Assembly (NCBI GenBank): GCA_028671895.1
Contig: CM053810.1
Coordinates: forward strand, 29,615,501-29,679,500
Source of the DNA: Oenanthe sinensis
Taxonomy: Eukaryota; Streptophyta; Magnoliopsida; Apiales; Apiaceae
Direction: 5' to 3'
DNA: 64,000 nucleotides
Shown piece by piece: positions 24,366 through 37,300 of the stretch. A program made the position numbers and the translations under genes. The notes under the pieces were generated by a model. The model made no database searches and was not told the origin of the DNA. It saw only the letters and a list, made by a program, of their open reading frames with translations. Numbering within the stretch: the first letter of the stretch is position 1; every line of letters begins with the position of its first letter.

Positions 24366-25505
24366 GGAAGAAATGGGACTACACTGGAGATTTTCCAACG
24401 CCCTACTGTCGCGATGATCAGTCGCATTGTACAATAGAAGAACCAGTCACTTTCTCTACTAGTAGAAGGACAACCCCTTATCGGGACGTCACCCTAGACA
24501 ACTCATGGGCCTTTAATTACGTTGGGTCGTGCGTCACTCGACCTCTTACGCAACCTTACTCCAGTCCCTGGTGAATATGTAACAACATAGCTCAGTTTGG
24601 AAGGAACAGTATATCCGAAATTTCCAGACTAACAATCATCCTCTCTAGGATTTCAATCATCAGATCATAGATTCACTTCCGAACTTTGGTGGAAGGAAAT
24701 TGAATTCAAGTTCTAGAATGCCTCAATTCTCATTCAAGATCTCAACACTAGATGTTTGATTAATATCAACAAGTCTGGAAGGGAATTTCATACCACCTTT
24801 CAGAAAAACAACAATCTTCTTTTAAGATTTCAACATCAGATGATGGATTCGCTTCCCAAGTTATGTGGAAGTAATCCCGTAGCATGTGGGTTGACTCTTA
24901 GTCAACGAATCAACAAGACAAAGCACTCGAATCAAGAAGACTCAAGAACACAACTCGGGGAGTCATGACTATATTTTATAATAACCTTAATAAAGAGTAT
25001 TTAATTGGAGCTAGATATATGTTTCAAAAGATCCAGGTATATACGGGAAGAATGTCAGGAATATTGATTCGTTCCCTAATGTGGGGTGGTTAACCTAAAA
25101 ATAACTGCAGAATATTTTATTGCTAATTAAATAACCAATATTAAATTAAAAATAATATTTAAAGCATTTCCCGGAAGCTCCATTATATTTTAAAACTTCA
25201 CAAAATATTTGAGTAAGGATTAGGGTTCTATACTAACCGTCAACCCTCAGTAAACTGGGATATTAGATATAATCAGACTCAAACAATTTTTAAATATTGT
25301 TTTGCTTAAAACAATTGAACAACCACTTTCTTTTAAAGATCCCCAGTATTTAAATTATATTAAAATAATATGTAATATTATTTAAAAATAATCAAAGAAT
25401 ATAATTATAATTAAATAATTTTATTTTCATTGATCCACATTATTTAAATAATATTTAATTATATTAAATAATATTTAAATAATCCAAAGTGAAATTGTAA
25501 ACCCT

Positions 25506-26915
25506 AGCAGAAATATATGCACGGCATTCTGTTTCTAAAAGAAATATATGCACGGCATTCTGTTTATGACAATCTGGCATTAAGATTTGTTGTTGTTTTT
25601 CCAGGACCTGGAAATGGTGGATAATGAATACTTCATTACTGAGGACAACAAGGGCATGCTAAAACAGGCAAAAGAAGCCAACACCATCTTGGTACATTTT
25701 ATATCAATTTCACAAACACAATTTATAATTTTTATTAATAGAAAATGTGAACTACATAGAGTAAACTTAACTTTTACATTTCATTTTGTAACATGGAATG
25801 AGCAGTTCGACTACAGAGTCCCGTTAGATTCCTGTGGTGCAGGAGTGGAGAGTCCAATTCAGATGAACGGACTCCCTATTAGTGTCTATGCGCCAGAGAC
25901 TGTTGGTTGTGTGGTGGTGGACAGCCAAGGCCAGTGTGCAACTGCTACTTCCACTGGTTGCCTCATGAACAAAATGACGGGGCGAATTGGTGATTCACCC
26001 TTAATTGGTGCTGGAACCTACGCGTGTGATCTATGTGGTGTCTCTTGCACCGGGGAAGGCGAGGCGATCATACGTGGAACTCTGGCACGTGATGTTGCAG
26101 CAGTGATGGAGTACAAAGGGTTGGGCCTGCAAGAAGCAGTGGACTTTGTGGTGAAAGAAAGGCTTGATGAGGGGAAGGCAGGACTAATAGCAGTGTCCAA
26201 GAATGGAGAAGTGGCATATGGATTTAATTGTGTGGGAATGTTTAGAGGATGTGCTACTGAAGATGGGTTCATGGAAGTCGGTATTTGGGAATAGATAGCC
26301 CATGGCTAGTATTTGATGAGCAGACCTCTTTGCTTTGGTGGTTCAAGCGGTGTTGATTAATAACTAAAACCATAGAAACTGTTGCAGCTTGTTGCCAAGA
26401 TTATTATGGTTTTGTTTTTATTTTCTATCTTTATTTATCCTTTTATGTTGAGATAGTTGGTGTCTACAATAGTGATTATGTTGGGATGTTTCATTTTAGG
26501 CAAGTAGCTGTTCAAAATTACCACTAAAAATGTTGCCTTAGCTTGTAAAGGTGTTGCCAAAATTATGATATGTTAATTTTACTTATGTTGCTATAGAGAA
26601 TGAATAATGTTGGCATATGTCTTATGCCAACACCGTAGATGTGTTATTTTTTACTAAAAAGCGTTGCTATTCATTTACGGCAACAAGACCCTGATGTTGC
26701 TATTAACAAAAAAAGCGTTGGCATAGACCCTAAGCCAACAGAAAAGTTATGTGGGAAAGAAATCTTAATATATGTTGGCTTAGCCTCTAAGGCTACATGG
26801 CAATATCCAACGCTACAAAAATTGGCCAAAGTGTTGCCTTAGACCCTATAGCAACAATATTCGGCCTTTTTAACACTTTTTTTTGATGTTGTCTTAGACC
26901 ATTTATGGTGTAGTG
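25506..26915. mobile_element. CACTA-type insertion carrying an asparaginase fragment
   Basis: Comparison of the two LTRs shows exactly 1,410 bp of extra DNA, flanked by CCT (25503-25505 and 26916-26918), where the other LTR has a single CCT near 20508. The right end, read on the minus strand, is CACTACACCATAAATGG, a CACTA terminus. Subterminal DNA at 26450-26900 repeats TGTTGCC/GGCAACA and TTGGCATAGACC-like motifs in both orientations. The left end, AGCAGAAATATATGC, is not a CACTA terminus; it starts with a 31-bp-period tandem repeat (25509-25566). The element therefore has one normal end and one odd end. It carries exons of a host asparaginase gene. Confidence 0.75.
25605..26294 (+). pseudogene. 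Captured L-asparaginase / isoaspartyl peptidase 3' exons
   Basis: Two exons can be read. 25605-25691 follows TTTTTCCAG and contains VDNEYFITEDNKGMLK. 25806-26294 follows GAGCAG, starts FDYRVPLDSCGAG and ends VGIWE at a TAG. Splicing out the 114-bp GT-AG intron gives ANTIL-FDYRVPL, as in plant enzymes. The family is the Ntn-hydrolase asparaginases (about 310 residues), which cleave themselves before a catalytic Thr and hydrolyse asparagine or isoaspartyl peptides. The nucleophile is probably Thr in ETVGCVVVD, and substrate motifs MTGRIGDSPLIGAGTYA and GTLARDVAAVMEY are intact. The conserved TSTGG reads TSTGC. The N-terminal third, including the promoter, is absent, so it is a captured fragment, although the remaining frame is open. 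Confidence 0.92.
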
Positions 26916-29872
26916 CCTTCGTTCAGACAGAAACACGGGATCTCAGACTTTTTAAATAATATTTAATTAATAATTAAATATTATTTAATAATTAAAAGAA
27001 TGGTAAAAAAAAGAATTAAATCGATGATCTTCATTAATCATCTCATAATACTCAAATAGATTTTTTTTTGAATTGAAATATTCTGGTAGTACCTACTACC
27101 GTTGAAAATACTCGATTATCCTCGGTTAACCATCGAGTACCGTGAATGATAACTCGACGCACAGAACAAATATTCAATCTGGATACATGCATACTCTAAC
27201 TTTTCGAGAAGTTCAGAGTAGCAGAAGAATCAAGTTATAAAGGAACAAAACAGTTCGAGGTGAAATGGCAATGCACATTCTCAACAATAACAATGAGCTG
27301 AGTAGTTCAAATCACAACAAAAATTTATAATCGAAGAACTTATTATAAAGTTAAAGATTTCAAGAATCTTGCATCACCATGAATCAATAATATTCTGATA
27401 TAGAATAAAATGATAAAGTTAGAAACTTGCATGGAGTCCAAGGATGTTGTTCCAACTTCTCCAGGTTCTGGGTACTCTATAATCATATAAGAACCCACTC
27501 TTAGTATACATATGTATGTATTAAGTTAATTGTAAATTTATACAATTTACTTCATATTTTGCCCGGTACTTCACCTCCTCCGGCCTACTTTAGCTATTCG
27601 AAAAGTTATCTTGACAATACTTTTTAATCATGTTCCTTACATCTACATGTAGTCATGATATTCCTTAACAACTTTCGTTCCTTGACCGACTCGAGAAAAG
27701 TCCTCTAACTTGCTCGAAGTCGGATCCCAAAATAGTTGTTTGACCTTTCCTCATGTTCATTTCACTCCAACACTCTGTTTTCTAACATTTTTAATAAATT
27801 GGAAAATAATCCATTTGACATGAATCCTTCTCTGAGATCATCTTTGTACCACCAACAACATGACATAAATATTTCAATTCGAGCTAAAGTTGTTAGCTAG
27901 GTGAAACAATTCTCCAAAGTTCAACATTTAAGCAATTCGTAGGTTATGAACAACATTTACTAAAATAGCTATATCTCCTAGCTCGTTAATCCAATCGACT
28001 CACCGTTTGAGGCTACGCAAACTAGACTCCAATTATAACATAGATCCAGAAAATACAAAGTCCATAAATAGTGCTAAGTCATCCGAACAATTCATCCAAA
28101 ACGGTGGCTCCAGAATTACCATTTCGGTGAATTATTATTACGCAACTTGCACTCTATCAATTTTAATAAATCAGATTTTACTCCATTTAATCCAATTCTT
28201 CTTCTCAAATAATCTTATATGTTCCTATTATTTTAAATAAAAGTTTCAAGATTTATGGAATCTCCTAACTAGGGTGATCACAGTTTCAAAGTTCAAGAAA
28301 AATAGGATTTTCATTTTATGCGCTACCGTTACGAAATCGGCCATAACTTTTGGCTCGTTACTCCAAATGAAGCAAAATTAGCGCTCAAACGATATAGGGA
28401 CAATATACAAACTAACCATATCAGCTATTTGCCTAGAACAGATAAATCTGCTCCCAGATTTTCTCGACAGTTACAGCAGTAAGGGGAAGAAAATAAATGG
28501 GCATGATAACGTTTGTAAACTCATCATTTTCCATTTTTATTCTACTCCAAATCAAATAACAAATAATCCCAAACTCCCCATTCAACCATATACTACATCA
28601 TAACACAATCTCAAGCTTCAAAAATCAGCCAAGTATGAAAAGCAAAACCTAGAAACCAATGAATCAAAACATGTGTTTCTAGGACCAACCAAGCTCAATC
28701 TATATTACGCATAACATGTATAAGCTATATCAATCATCAACCAAGCCAAAGGAAACCTTAAATCAAAGAAAATAAATTTTTTATTTTCGAAATCACTATT
28801 CATCGTCACTTTCAACTCAAATATGAACATGCTATGGAGTGTGGGTATGAGAGATGTTACCATAGTTAGAACAAGCTTGGAAGCACCTTTCTTTTAAGCT
28901 ATAGAACATCATAATCTATGGAAGCTAGCACTTGTTCTCTTCTTCAAAAAAATCTGTCGAGAGCTTCTTGCAATGGGGGAGAAGAACTGATCTTTTCTTA
29001 TTTGTGGCTGTGGTGGAGCGAGTGTTTTAAAAGGATTTGTGCGGTAGTCGCTTAAGTTCCCGAATTCATTTTAATCATTCGTTCTTGTTCTTTCTTCTTA
29101 CATCCAATTAAATCTTAAAACTCAAAACCTTATTTTATAATTCAAGGCAGTGTTTTGATCTTTGTTTTTCTAATGATTCGGAACGACAAGTTCAACAATG
29201 ATTACTTACTCCGAGAGTTTTAATAAAACTACTCTCCACCGTAACACTTCCCACTAACTTTCATTTGTCATATACGAATCCTTATATCCCATTTTATTTA
29301 TCCAAAAAGGTTGGGATGTGATTCGTCAGATAAAACATAAAGCGCAAGTACTTCGTATTTTACGTATACTCACTTAAAAATACGAGCCACGAATATTCTC
29401 AAATTACCCGTCTCTGAATTCTTACGAGTCCTACATACGATTATATATTCTCTAGGTTAATAATATAGCTTCAAAACTAATTTCTGAGGAAATAATTATT
29501 CTTACACATTTTTGGTACTAATATAGCCCGCCAAAAAGTAAATTGTGAATCTTCGAATTCTGACAATTCATACATACGTTCATTTATTCCATAGATTGGG
29601 AATATCTTCTTCGAATATTTATTTTGAAACAAATAAATATTCCTACATCGTTTCCACACAGTACAACCAGGTTAGGGTCAAATAAAAGTTGTCACTTTCT
29701 GAATTCTGAATTGATTTACATACACTCATTTATGTCGTATATTAATAATACGACTTCATATCTTAACCTCTCTTTAAGCGATAATTCAGATAAAATTGTT
29801 CACTAATTAAAAATGAAAAATTTTATCCAAAAATTCTTAATAATCTCAAACTCAGAAATACGGGTTATTACA

Positions 29873-29877
29873 GCAGT
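29873..29877 (+). repeat. Target-site duplication GCAGT (right)
   Basis: Identical to 18496-18500; it marks the insertion of the gypsy element. Confidence 0.9.
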
Positions 29878-31467
29878 GTTAAGTGAGGTCCAAGGTGACT
29901 TTGAATATGGTGCCGTTGCAACCATACAAGCCAGAGTGGGGTCAACGGATACTAAGATTGCATTGTGGATAAATTTATCTTGACGAAACCACTAGCGATA
30001 TGTAGGATTGGTGTTTGTTTTTTTCGGATTCTGTTATGCTGGGTGCTCGAACGTCAATGGTACCGTCAAGATGACCAAAACGATCATGTCCCCGAAGAAG
30101 AAGTTCAAATTGTGCTTTCTAAATAGTGAAGTTATGACTACCTAAAAGTTTGATCGGTAGTTCAAAAGCAGGATTAAACTGTACAAGTTGGTTTGCAGTA
30201 GGAATTATAGTGGCATCTAGGTTGGTCATAAAAGTTGATGAGGCCTTCAAAATGGTAGCTGATGAAACCATTATTATGGCTTTGTTTTTCCAACCTATAG
30301 TGAGGTGCCTAGTGCATCATATCAGAACCCGCTAAAAACCCTTAGATCTGTAAGTTAATTACATCCCTAACATACACGTACTTATAAAGTAGTACACACA
30401 CATATATATATTTTGTTAATGATTTACCTAGATTAATTGGTTATAAACCTTCCATGCAACCCAAACCCAAAAGGCAAGGGAGTCAGGATGAGAAAGAAGC
30501 CGTGGAGGCGTTTCTTGCAGAATCTTATAACAATTTAGTGAATCATCAAAACGATGAAACCCAAAAGCCAACTTCGCTCTATGAAGCAAGTTTTGGGATA
30601 CATGTATATATATATATAATGGATGTATACCATATAATAATAAAGAGGGTTCAAGTTCAAGGGAAGCAGAAAAATCTTTAGTAAGTTACATGGAAGTGCA
30701 TGTCCTATAATAATACATTATAATTACACAAGATAGTATGTTTATTTGATGCTAACAAGCTGCTACGTGTTACTATGCAACTCCAAAGTCCCAAAAAACA
30801 AAAGACCCAGAAAGAGGATAATGGAGACGTTTTCTGCAGAAGCTCGGAACAACCTCGTTCCGAGCTCATGAAAACCCCAAATATCACCCAGAGTATTCAC
30901 ACCTTCTTGGGGCTTAAGATGAAATTTAAATATAACCTTTGTTTTGTTCTGATTTCAAATGTATTAGTTTATTGGACTTGGTATTTTTTTTTGGATTATG
31001 CAACTGAAAACATTAAATAATAATTTTGTGTATGGATCATCTCATAAAATATTAAATGTTAGGTCTCACCGTACTACATAAATTGACTTATCTGAAAATT
31101 GCGGTGATGGAAAAATTCTGGAGCTTCATATGCCAAAAGACTTTTTAATTATGTTATGGATGAAGATTAAAAACTGAAGCTTAATTTGTAATTAGCTAGC
31201 TCTCCAAAAACCTAGTGCAATCTCACAGGAACAAAAACAGTGTCACACAATAGTCACATAAAATAAATATAAAAAATATATGTATGACACAAAACTACAT
31301 AATTTTGTTTTTGCACAGTTTATAATAATAATAATAAATAATCATAATAATAATAAATCCAATAATAATTCACATATCACCTAATATAATGTGTTATGTT
31401 AAATTACATGCATGTATATATTATGTATACAATTAGTTCATGTTTGTTATTTAATTTTTTTAATAAG
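29873..31467 (+). pseudogene. Unidentified gene segment, copy 2, right part
   Basis: This matches 7890-9365 over its whole length and retains about 90 bp lost from copy 1 (30158-30248, in frame SKAGLNCTSWFAVGIIVASR). Conserved pieces include FKMVADETIIMALFF, a basic PKPKRQG stretch (30457) and the QLQSPKKQKT peptide (30778). A GTAAGTTAATT donor follows AGATCT at about 30350 and GTAAGTTA occurs near 30680, so a spliced gene is likely. Frames are broken by stops. It ends where Sirevirus pol begins, at ATAAGATATA. The function is not recognised. Confidence 0.55.
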
Positions 31468-34311
31468 ATATAACTTGCTTTCAATAAGTCAACTATGTGA
31501 TAATGGTTGCAAAGTAGTCTTCCGATCAACACATTGTTCTATTTACAATATAGACGGAAGACTAGCCTTAAATTGTCTACATAATAAAAATGTATATACG
31601 TGTGACACTACGAAATATGAGAATTATATGTTTGGTATCCTTTAATGATGATCCATGGCTATGGTACCGAAGGTTGGATCATATAAACATGAAACTCATT
31701 AAGACTATATGTTCGAAAGAACATGTACGAGGAATACCGAAACTCAATTTCGTTAAAGATCACATATGTGAAGCTTGTGAAATTGGCAAACAAATAAGAG
31801 CCACTCATAAAGCCAAATTCATGGTGTCTACGCTTAGACCACTTGCGTTATTACATATTAATCTCATTGGACATGTTCTCGTCCAAAGCGTAGGAGGAAG
31901 TCAATACACCCTAGTGGTAGTTGATGACTACTCTCGCTATACGTGGACTGAGTTCCTAAGGTCAAAGAGTGACGCATTTGAATCTTTTGCGGCTCTTTGT
32001 AAACGCATACAAAATCAACACAATAACTCGATTATCTATATCCGGACGGATCATGGAAAAGAGTTTGAAAATGCAAAATTTGTTGATTTTTGTGAGGCGT
32101 ATGGTATTACTCATAACTTTTCTGCTCCTTATACACCTCAGTCAAATGGGGTAGTTGAAAGAAAAAACAGAACATTACAAGAAATGGCAACGACTATGCT
32201 TAATGAATATCGTCGACCAAAATATTTTTGGGCCGAAGCTATGTCTTCTGCATGCCATGTTCTTAATAGAGTATTACTACGACCTATCAAAATGAAGACT
32301 TTTTATGAGCTTTGTTTTGGTAAAACTCCTAAGCTTAGCTACTTCAAAGTTTTTGGAAGTAAGTGCTATATTATGAATACTAAGGATTACCTAACGAAAT
32401 TCGACCCTAAATCTGGTGAGGGTGTATTTCTAGGATATTCTAGTAATAGCAAAGCTTATCGAGTTTTCAATGAATGTAGTATTCAATGAATCTAAACCAA
32501 ACTCAAAGTATAAAGATTTAATAGAGGAGGAACAAGATTCAAATGGTCAAATTCCAAGTGATGTTGAAAATCTTATTCGACAAATTGGAGATATGAATCT
32601 TGGACTTGAAATTCCAAAGAATCCTCTTGAAAAAATTGAGAACGAACTTGAATTGCCTACAGAAGTACCGTTGCTTAAAGATCATCCTATTGATTGTGTC
32701 TTAGGGGATCTAACTAAAGGTGTTCAAACTCATGCTCAAGTTCAAAATATTGTGAGTCACATGGCTTTTCTATCACAAATAGAACCCAAAACTGCAAAGG
32801 AGGCTTTATTAGATGAGGATTGGATCCTTGCTATGCAAGAAGAGTTAAACCAATTCACTTATAATAAAGTTTGGGAACTAGTTCCACATCCCCCTGAAAC
32901 TTCCATTATTGGAACAAAGTGGGTCTTTCGTAACAAATTAGATGAAAGTGGAACAGTGGTAAGAAACAAAGCACGTTTAGTTGCTCAAGGCTATACTCAA
33001 ATGGAAGGAATAGATTTTGATGAAACCTATGCTCCGGTGGCTCGAATTGAATCGATTTGGATGTTTTTAGCCTACGCTTGTCATAAGGGTTTCAAAGTCT
33101 ATCAAATGGATGTTAAATATGCTTTCCTAAATGGTGTCTTAGAAGAAGAAGTATACATAAGACAACCACCGGGATTTGAAGATCACTTACATCCTGAGTA
33201 TGTATACAAATTATACAAGGCTTTATACGGACTAAAGCAAGCTCCTAGAGCTTGGTATGAGAGGTTAAGCAAATTCCTAAATGAAAATGGTTTCAAAATA
33301 TGAGTTGTTGATACCACTCTCTTTACGAAGTATGAAGGTGATGACATTCTGCTTGTTCAAATTTACGTAGACGATATTATCTTTGGTTCTACTAAGGAAT
33401 CACTGTGTAAGGATTTCTCAGATGTTATGAGTAAAGAATTTGAAATGAGCATGATGGGGGAATTAAATTTCTTTTTAGGGTTGCAAATTAAGCAATCTGA
33501 TGAAGGCTTTCATATTTCGCAATCGAAATATTGTAAAGAAATACTTATGAAATTTGATATGGAAAATTGTAAAACAATTAGTACCCCTATGTCACCTGCC
33601 TTAAAGATGACAGAAGATCCTAGTGGTATTTCCGTAGATACAAAGAAATATCGAGGAATGATCGGAAGTCTTCTCTATATCACTGCTAGTAGGCCTGACA
33701 TACAATTCAGTGTATGTAAGTGTGCCCGCTTTCAAGTGAACCCTAAGGAATCTCATATAGCTGTTGTAAAGCGGATATTTAGATACCTCAAGGGAACCAC
33801 TGAAATAGGTCTATGGTGTCCGAAAGGACAACCATTTGACATAGTGTGCTTTTCTGATTCGAATTATGCCGGTCACTTAATTGATAGAAAAAGCACAAGT
33901 GGTACATGTCAGCTTCTTGGTGGATGCCTAGTTTTTTGATTTTCTAAGAAACAAAATTATGTGTCTATATCCACTACAGAAGCTGAATATATAGCAGCTA
34001 TAAAATGTTGTGCTCAAATCCTTTGGATGAAGCAAACACTAGTTGACTATATTGTGAAATTTGATATAGTATCAATTCAATGTGATAATATTAGTGCAAT
34101 CAATTTGAGTAAAAATTCGGTGTTGCACTCATTATCAAAACATATTGATATACGACATCATTTTCTACGAGACCATGTCTCGAAGGGCAATATTAAGATG
34201 GTATACATAGATACCGAACATAATATTGCCGATATTTTTACAAAACCTTTGAGCTCGGAAAGATTCAACAAACTCTATTTGGAGTTAGGAATGCTTGAGT
34301 GTTCAAAGTAA
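31468..34311 (+). pseudogene. Sirevirus pol (integrase, reverse transcriptase, RNase H)
   Basis: It begins NLLSISQLCDNG (GAG-pre-integrase). A frameshift near 31640 leads into the integrase zinc-binding region, where the usual WHRRLGH reads WYRRLDH. The integrase core has RTDHGKEFEN and NGVVERKNRTL, but the first catalytic Asp (usual HMDLFGP) is Asn (HINLIGH). A frame change or small deletion lies near 32470-32489. Reverse transcriptase follows with KWVFRNKLDE, KARLVAQGY and the active-site YVDD at 33364, with a TGA at 33301. RNase H contains STTEAEYIAA, with a TGA replacing Trp at 33937. It ends normally at 34311. The defects make it inactive. Confidence 0.92.
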
Positions 34312-37300
34312 GACACAAAGTGTCTTTAATTTTGTTGAATTAATTTTCAATGAAATTTGCTCCGCTTGTAGTTTAGGTTATTATTTGACCGGATTTCGAG
34401 GTGAAATTCAGATTTGTCAATAATGACGTTAATTATAAGTTGTTCAAGCTTTATTGTGAAATTAAGCTCAATAAAATAATTTTAATTAACACAGCTATTG
34501 ATTGGCCTTGGAATATTCTATATTTCAAAACTCGGGAAAATAGTGAGTGTTAATTAAATTGTCCCAAGAATTATTTTCTAAAATAAATTTGTGAGAATTT
34601 AGAAATAAATCTCAAATTTAGAAAATACTTTTCTTGGTTGAATATTATTTTATAAAAATTAATTGTACTCTCTCTTGCAATTAAAATTATAAAATAATCT
34701 ATAAAAATGAGAGAATATTTTATAAATTGATTACAATTTAATTGTAATTAAAATATAAAATATAAAATATAAAATTAAGATTGCAATATATATATATATT
34801 ATTGTCAATATATAAATACAATTTTAATTTTAATTTTCGAGCTGCTTAATTCTCAACCCTTGGATCATTTAGGGATTCAATCATGGCCATCCATTCTAGA
34901 AAATAAATTTCTATTCTTCATTTCATTTCCCCTAATTCTAGCGCCATGGTTCATCGACTGTTTCTTGAAACCCTAGTTGCTTCATCTCTAATTAATCGAC
35001 TTCATGGATTTCTCGAGTGAAATGATGATGAAATCATATTCCTCGCATCTCAAGCTTTCGATTGCTACCAATTTTGTTACAATCTCAGTCCAGAATCGAT
35101 CAATTCGATCTCAAACCCACCTCAATCAAAACCCTAATTTTTAAGTTTTAAATTCTGATGAATTGATCAACCTTGTAACTACTCTATCAAGTATACCATC
35201 CATTTCTTCATCTGAGCATTAGCTTTATGTGATTTTCATCATGAAAATCGATCGAGATGCATCAGTTCGATTTGTATCAATAGTCTATGTGATCGACTCT
35301 GTTTCGATTGTACTTGAAGTGATGATGTGGTGAAATAAACAAGACATCTATGATATATTTACAGAAATTAGTATCAATTTCTTGCGACTATATCATATCT
35401 AAACTCTCTCTCAACTTCGACTACTGTTTCATTAGATTAAAATCATTTTACAAGTGATACTAACACTAATTATCTGCAGGAACATCAAGGAGAACTCATG
35501 AGTTGATATGAATATAAGAAAAGCAAAGCTTCGAACATGCAAGTGCTTGGAAAATGAGGTTGCTTGTTATACACCCTCCGCGAGGATGTATACAGGTAAG
35601 TCTATGGTCTTTAGGGCTATAGCAAAGGTACAATCTCAATTCCTAGTATTACTTTTCATCATGATATGTGATTAGTTCAGTAATGCTAGTGATAAAGGTT
35701 GTGTAATTGGTTGAGATATATGTATGAATGGCCTTTAATCAATATTTGTATGCAGATGTGATGAAACGTTTCTAATTGATTATCTGCACCAATTCACTGG
35801 TTATGTTGAAAGTGCCTAAGTTTCTATTGATTTTAATTGTCCATGTGATAGTTTGATGAGTTTCGGCAAGTTGCTTATATATATTTGTGCCATATGAGGG
35901 TATCTTGATGATGTTGTGTGAGAAAATGTGACACAGGATGAGTGTATTGATTCAATGTGAATATTTAGCTAGATGACAGTTTTAGCTACTTACATTGTTG
36001 GCAAAATGTTTTCTGTGATAAAAATGTTAAACTTGTGTAGTTTCCTGGCTAAATAAAAAGATATTGTCTAATATATATCTGTTTATCTTGTCCTGAACAT
36101 GTGTATTTGGTAGCATTGATAAATGTATTGTACTTGCAGTTTTATATTGCTCTGTGGGACATAAGTAACTATATAGTCTTATATGTGCAAAACTTGAACT
36201 CTTTGGTCTGAAAATGCTTGTTAATTGCAGTAGTGTAAAACTGTCTTAATGTGCATCATTTGCAGGACACAAGTGAACACAATTATATCACTTGGATCAT
36301 GGACTGCCTTGATTAACATAATTAATCATTGATTTGTTCCCAGACCAACTAATCACCTTAGAATCATATGCATAACTTATTTTCAATTCAAACTTATCTC
36401 ATTAGAATGTGCATCACTTGGTTCTATAGTTGAATTCTTAATTGTGTTCGTTACTTAGACAATTTTTGCAAACTTTCTTTACATGCTTGACTGTTTCCAT
36501 GTTTATCTGCAGACTATGAGATATATTTTGCCTTACAAAAGTAATTATCTATCTTGATTAGTTGGATAAAACAAAGCATGCCTGCAAAATTGTACATGTC
36601 TAAATCTTTGAAATTGTCTGCAATCTTATGGGCTTATTTGAAGCTTGAAAAATTTGTATTATTTATTAATGCATGCTTATCCTCTTTCTACTTATATTAA
36701 AAGAGAAAGTATGTCATCATGGTTTGTGTGTCTAAGAATACATGATTTAAAACTTTGGTCTGTAAAAATTGCTCTTAATGTAATTTTTTTTTTTTGCCAA
36801 TTGTTTGATCATATATGATAAATTGCAGGATTTATATGTACTTAAGTACTCTGTTTTGCTAATACATTTGTCATGTTATGTATCTTCAATATTCTAAGAA
36901 TGCATTTATATTAAAGCATGCTAGTGCCTTAAGGAATTAAGTTGCCAGTACCTTTATCTCTAATTTGAAATGTATACATGCTTGTTAATATGCCTACACT
37001 GATTATTTGAGTATAATAAAGCATGCCTGCAAATTGTTAAGATGCCTATGCTTAATGATATTATCTGCCAATCTGCATGATTATCTGAATATTGTATTAC
37101 TTGTTAAGACAAGCATGATATAATTCTTTTGTCTAAATTGATGCATATTTATTGAGAATATTTCTTGATACTTATGTGTTTCAATAAAATTGAAAAATTG
37201 CTTAATTTTGATAACATGAGAATTTCTTAACATGCTATTTGTCGAAATTATGAGGTTATTGTTCATGAAGATAAGATATCATGTTTGTATCAACCAAGAT

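Larger units (their letters stand above)
18501..29872 (-). mobile_element. Ty3/gypsy element with about 5-kb LTRs and deleted interior
   Basis: LTR copies lie at 18501-23459 and 24366-29872, the second split by a 1,410-bp insertion. A perfect 5-bp target duplication GCAGT sits on both sides. On the minus strand each LTR starts TGTAATA or TGTAATAACC; the left one ends GGGCGTCACA. The polypurine tract AAGGAGGGGAGAC lies just before 23459 on the minus strand, so the element reads right to left. Only about 0.9 kb of interior remains: the degenerate integrase tail and 3' non-coding DNA. The end of the 5' LTR, the primer site, gag and most of pol are gone. LTR start and polypurine tract resemble Del/Tekay chromoviruses. 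Confidence 0.9.
24366..29872 (-). repeat. 5' LTR of the 11.4-kb gypsy element, 3'-truncated and interrupted
   Basis: About 4,097 bp matches 19364-23459, plus the insertion 25506-26915. About 865 bp of the LTR (the part equivalent to 18501-19363) is missing at its 3' end. Confidence 0.9.

Noticed and set aside
25587..25604. Using the upstream start for the asparaginase frame
   Set aside because: 25587-25604 is the 3' end of an intron (TTGTTGTTTTTCCAG); the family's exon begins at 25605.
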